From Planctomycetaceae bacterium (GTDB taxonomy: Bacteria; Planctomycetota; Planctomycetia; Pirellulales; UBA7805), in assembly GCA_902630355.1 (NCBI GenBank), contig CACOUL010000006.1:53057-117056 (forward strand): a stretch of DNA of 64,000 nucleotides, given 5' to 3'. Positions within the stretch are counted from its first letter, which is position 1, and each line of letters opens with the position of its first letter. Below the pieces are notes generated by a model. That model was not told the origin of the DNA, ran no database searches, and saw only the letters and a list, made by a program, of their open reading frames with translations. Positions 62,573-64,000 of the stretch are shown piece after piece. Position numbers and translations under genes: made by a program.

Positions 62573-63664
62573 GTGGACAGTCAATTCATTTTTGTCACTT
62601 GCCAAATAGGCAGTGAGCAAATCATCAAAAAAAATCTGGTGGAAAAAGGTTTGCGGTTTGCCTTTTCTCGCCCCGGTTTCCTCACCTTTAAAACACCGCA
62701 TTCCCAACCTCTGCTCGATTCTCTGGAACTCAACGACCCCTTCGTCCGCAGTGCCGGGCGATGCCTGGGCAAAGTTCAAGGCGAGTCAGACGAACAACGG
62801 GCTCTCGCCCTCTGGAATCAAGTTGCGGATATCCCCTTTGATCGACTCCATGTATGGCCGCGCGACCGATTCGCGGCTGGCCAACACCATTTCAATCCGG
62901 GTCTCAATGACGGTTCTCGGGCCGCTGAAGCATCGCTGCGACAAACCGCACCGGCAACCAGAAGCAATCTGTTTGAGAATCGCTGCGACAAAAATCTTGC
63001 GCGGCGCAACGAGCGTGTGCTTGACTGCATTGTGGTCGAAGCCGATGAATGGTGGATCGGGGCCCACTTCGTCGATCGCTGGGTCCAACGGTGGCCCGGA
63101 GGATTCTGGCAACCGGCGGGTGAGGTTGAAATGGTCTCCAGAGCCTATCTCAAAATGTCCGAAGCGCTCGCGTGGCTCGCCTGGCCGATCAAAGCGGGCC
63201 AGCGCTGCGTCGAACTCGGTTGCGCCCCGGGTGGTGCCAGCCAGGCGCTGCTGGCCTCTGGAATGCGCGTAGCGGGAATTGACCCTGCCCAGGTCGATCC
63301 CCGAATTGAGACTCATCCTGAATTTCAGCATATCCGCAAGCGTAGTGGCGATGTGCGAGTGCGCGACTTCCAGGAATTTCAGTGGCTCACTGCGGACATG
63401 AATCTCGCTCCGGAGAAGATGCTCGACGAGGTCGAGCGGATCGTTGCCCATCAAGCGAACCGCATCTGGGGGGTGATCCTTACGGCCAAACTTCAAGACT
63501 GGAACCTGGCCGACCGGATTCCCAATTATCTCGAGCGGATCGGATCGTGGGGATACCCTCGCCTGCGGGCCAGGCAGTTGAGCCACAATCGGCAGGAAGT
63601 CTGTCTCGCAGGACTACGCCCCCAGCGAAAAAACCGGCGACTGGCAATACGTCGCTCTCGCTAG
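62573..63664 (+). CDS. FtsJ-domain rRNA 2'-O-methyltransferase, RlmM-like
   Basis: A 364-residue SAM-dependent methyltransferase with an N-terminal RNA-binding part and a C-terminal FtsJ/RrmJ domain. The SAM motif is CVELGCAPGGASQALLASGM followed by VAGIDPAQVDP. The K-D-K-E tetrad is seen in YLKMSEA, LTADMNLAP, LTAKLQ and QEVCL. The combination matches RlmM (YgdE), which modifies C2498 of 23S rRNA in E. coli; orthology is not proven. The chosen GTG at 62573 is eight bases after GGGA; a TTG at 62567 is too close. The C-terminus is basic (RRLAIRRSR). Confidence 0.72.
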   Translation: MDSQFIFVTCQIGSEQIIKKNLVEKGLRFAFSRPGFLTFKTPHSQPLLDSLELNDPFVRSAGRCLGKVQGESDEQRALALWNQVADIPFDRLHVWPRDRFAAGQHHFNPGLNDGSRAAEASLRQTAPATRSNLFENRCDKNLARRNERVLDCIVVEADEWWIGAHFVDRWVQRWPGGFWQPAGEVEMVSRAYLKMSEALAWLAWPIKAGQRCVELGCAPGGASQALLASGMRVAGIDPAQVDPRIETHPEFQHIRKRSGDVRVRDFQEFQWLTADMNLAPEKMLDEVERIVAHQANRIWGVILTAKLQDWNLADRIPNYLERIGSWGYPRLRARQLSHNRQEVCLAGLRPQRKNRRLAIRRSR

Positions 63665-63890
63665 TGTCGCGCGACAGACACATGCTGTAGATGCTTTCAG
63701 ACCAATGATTTTGCCCGCACTGCTGTCACGAAAAATGGCCTGAATACGAACAACAGGCGGCAAAAAGAGCAGAAACCTTCCGCAATGTTGAATTCCCGTT
63801 GACTTCGGATAAACCGATTGCTATTTACCCGCATTCTGCGGAAACCTTCCGTTTCGATTTGTCTTCTTTTTGCGGGAAGAGAGGCAACGG

Positions 63891-64000
63891 GTGTTGGCGT
63901 TCAATCGAATTCTCTACGGTGCGATTCTCATCATCGCGGCGATTTACAGCGCCTCGACGAGTTGGGCACAAATCGGAGCACCGAGAGTTCAATTCCCCTC
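63891..64000 (+). CDS. Start of an exported protein, cut by the window end
   Basis: A GTG at 63891 has AGAGG at about seven bases. The frame stays open to 64000 and encodes a signal peptide, FNRILYGAILIIAAIYSAST, with likely cleavage after SWA and before QIGAPRVQFP. The rest of the gene lies outside the window, so no function can be given. It is too short for automatic detection. Confidence 0.65.
   Translation, partial: MLAFNRILYGAILIIAAIYSASTSWAQIGAPRVQFP

Noticed and set aside
63665-63676. 12-base palindrome TGTCGCGCGACA after the methyltransferase
   Set aside because: It has no loop and no T-run, so it is not a terminator; it may be chance in GC-rich DNA.
1-64000. CRISPR arrays, insertion sequences, phage or integrase genes
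   Set aside because: The tandem repeats found have two or three copies without spacers, and no transposase or integrase motif was seen.

Overview
The window looks like a chromosomal segment of a planctomycete, probably close to Pirellulales. This is an inference from gene content; no search was run. Pointers are two PEP-CTERM exported proteins with an exosortase-like enzyme, a ThuA-type secreted protein, a sulfotransferase, Tat-exported oxidoreductase subunits, an Omp85 system, and a housekeeping block (glmU-like, prs, L25, pth, S6, ssb, L9, dnaB) of the kind found in this phylum. No insertion sequence, integrase, phage gene, CRISPR array or rRNA was seen.

Layout. 1-3200: csrA, tRNA-Glu(UUC), an aldo/keto reductase and an exported aldose epimerase. 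3226-11015 (minus strand): apt, a group-2 sigma-70 factor, six-domain ribosomal protein S1, plsC, cmk and a large GH38-like protein; cmk overlaps the GH38-like gene by four bases. 11132-14730 (minus): an RND/MMPL exporter and an outer-membrane barrel-like protein, with the decayed 3' end of a second barrel gene upstream. 14928-21186: sugar-nucleotide genes (UDP-glucuronate epimerase-like, polyprenol-phosphate mannosyltransferase-like, galU, glucuronokinase-like GHMP kinase), then a Tat-exported protein related to the dimethylformamidase large subunit. 21268-31076: transport and secreted accessory genes (OFA-type MFS transporter, neutral ceramidase, DoxX-like, dienelactone hydrolase-like, AhpD-like, ThuA-SGNH fusion, sulfotransferase, two PEP-CTERM proteins). 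31100-33000: a decayed PQQ beta-propeller fragment, a flavodoxin with a Fur-box-like palindrome upstream, a gene-poor stretch, and a CAU tRNA with a strong terminator. 33062-37327 (minus): Tat-exported ferredoxin, molybdopterin oxidoreductase and TorD-like chaperone. 37579-42761: a GH88-like hydrolase, rph and argF-argD-argB.

43005-52941 is a long plus-strand block of core functions: glmU N-terminal domain, prs, rplY/ctc, pth, rpsF, ssb, rplI, dnaB, and then an Omp85/BamA system carried on two translationally coupled genes, one with five POTRA domains and one with a lipoprotein-like leader, a proline-rich linker and the beta-barrel. 52938-64000: an SDR, a zinc-free MDR alcohol dehydrogenase, a secreted protein with a CX4CH motif, a MORN-repeat lipoprotein, ftsH, a Dabb protein, the exosortase-like membrane protein, an exported TPR protein, an RlmM-like methyltransferase, and the start of a secreted protein cut by the window end.

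The most unusual items are the split BamA, the exosortase-like protein with an altered CAEMES active-site motif, the glucuronate-to-UDP-glucuronate gene group, the palindrome upstream of flavodoxin, and two gene remnants whose decay can be followed in the sequence. Several upstream regions also share a promoter pattern with a 16-base spacer.
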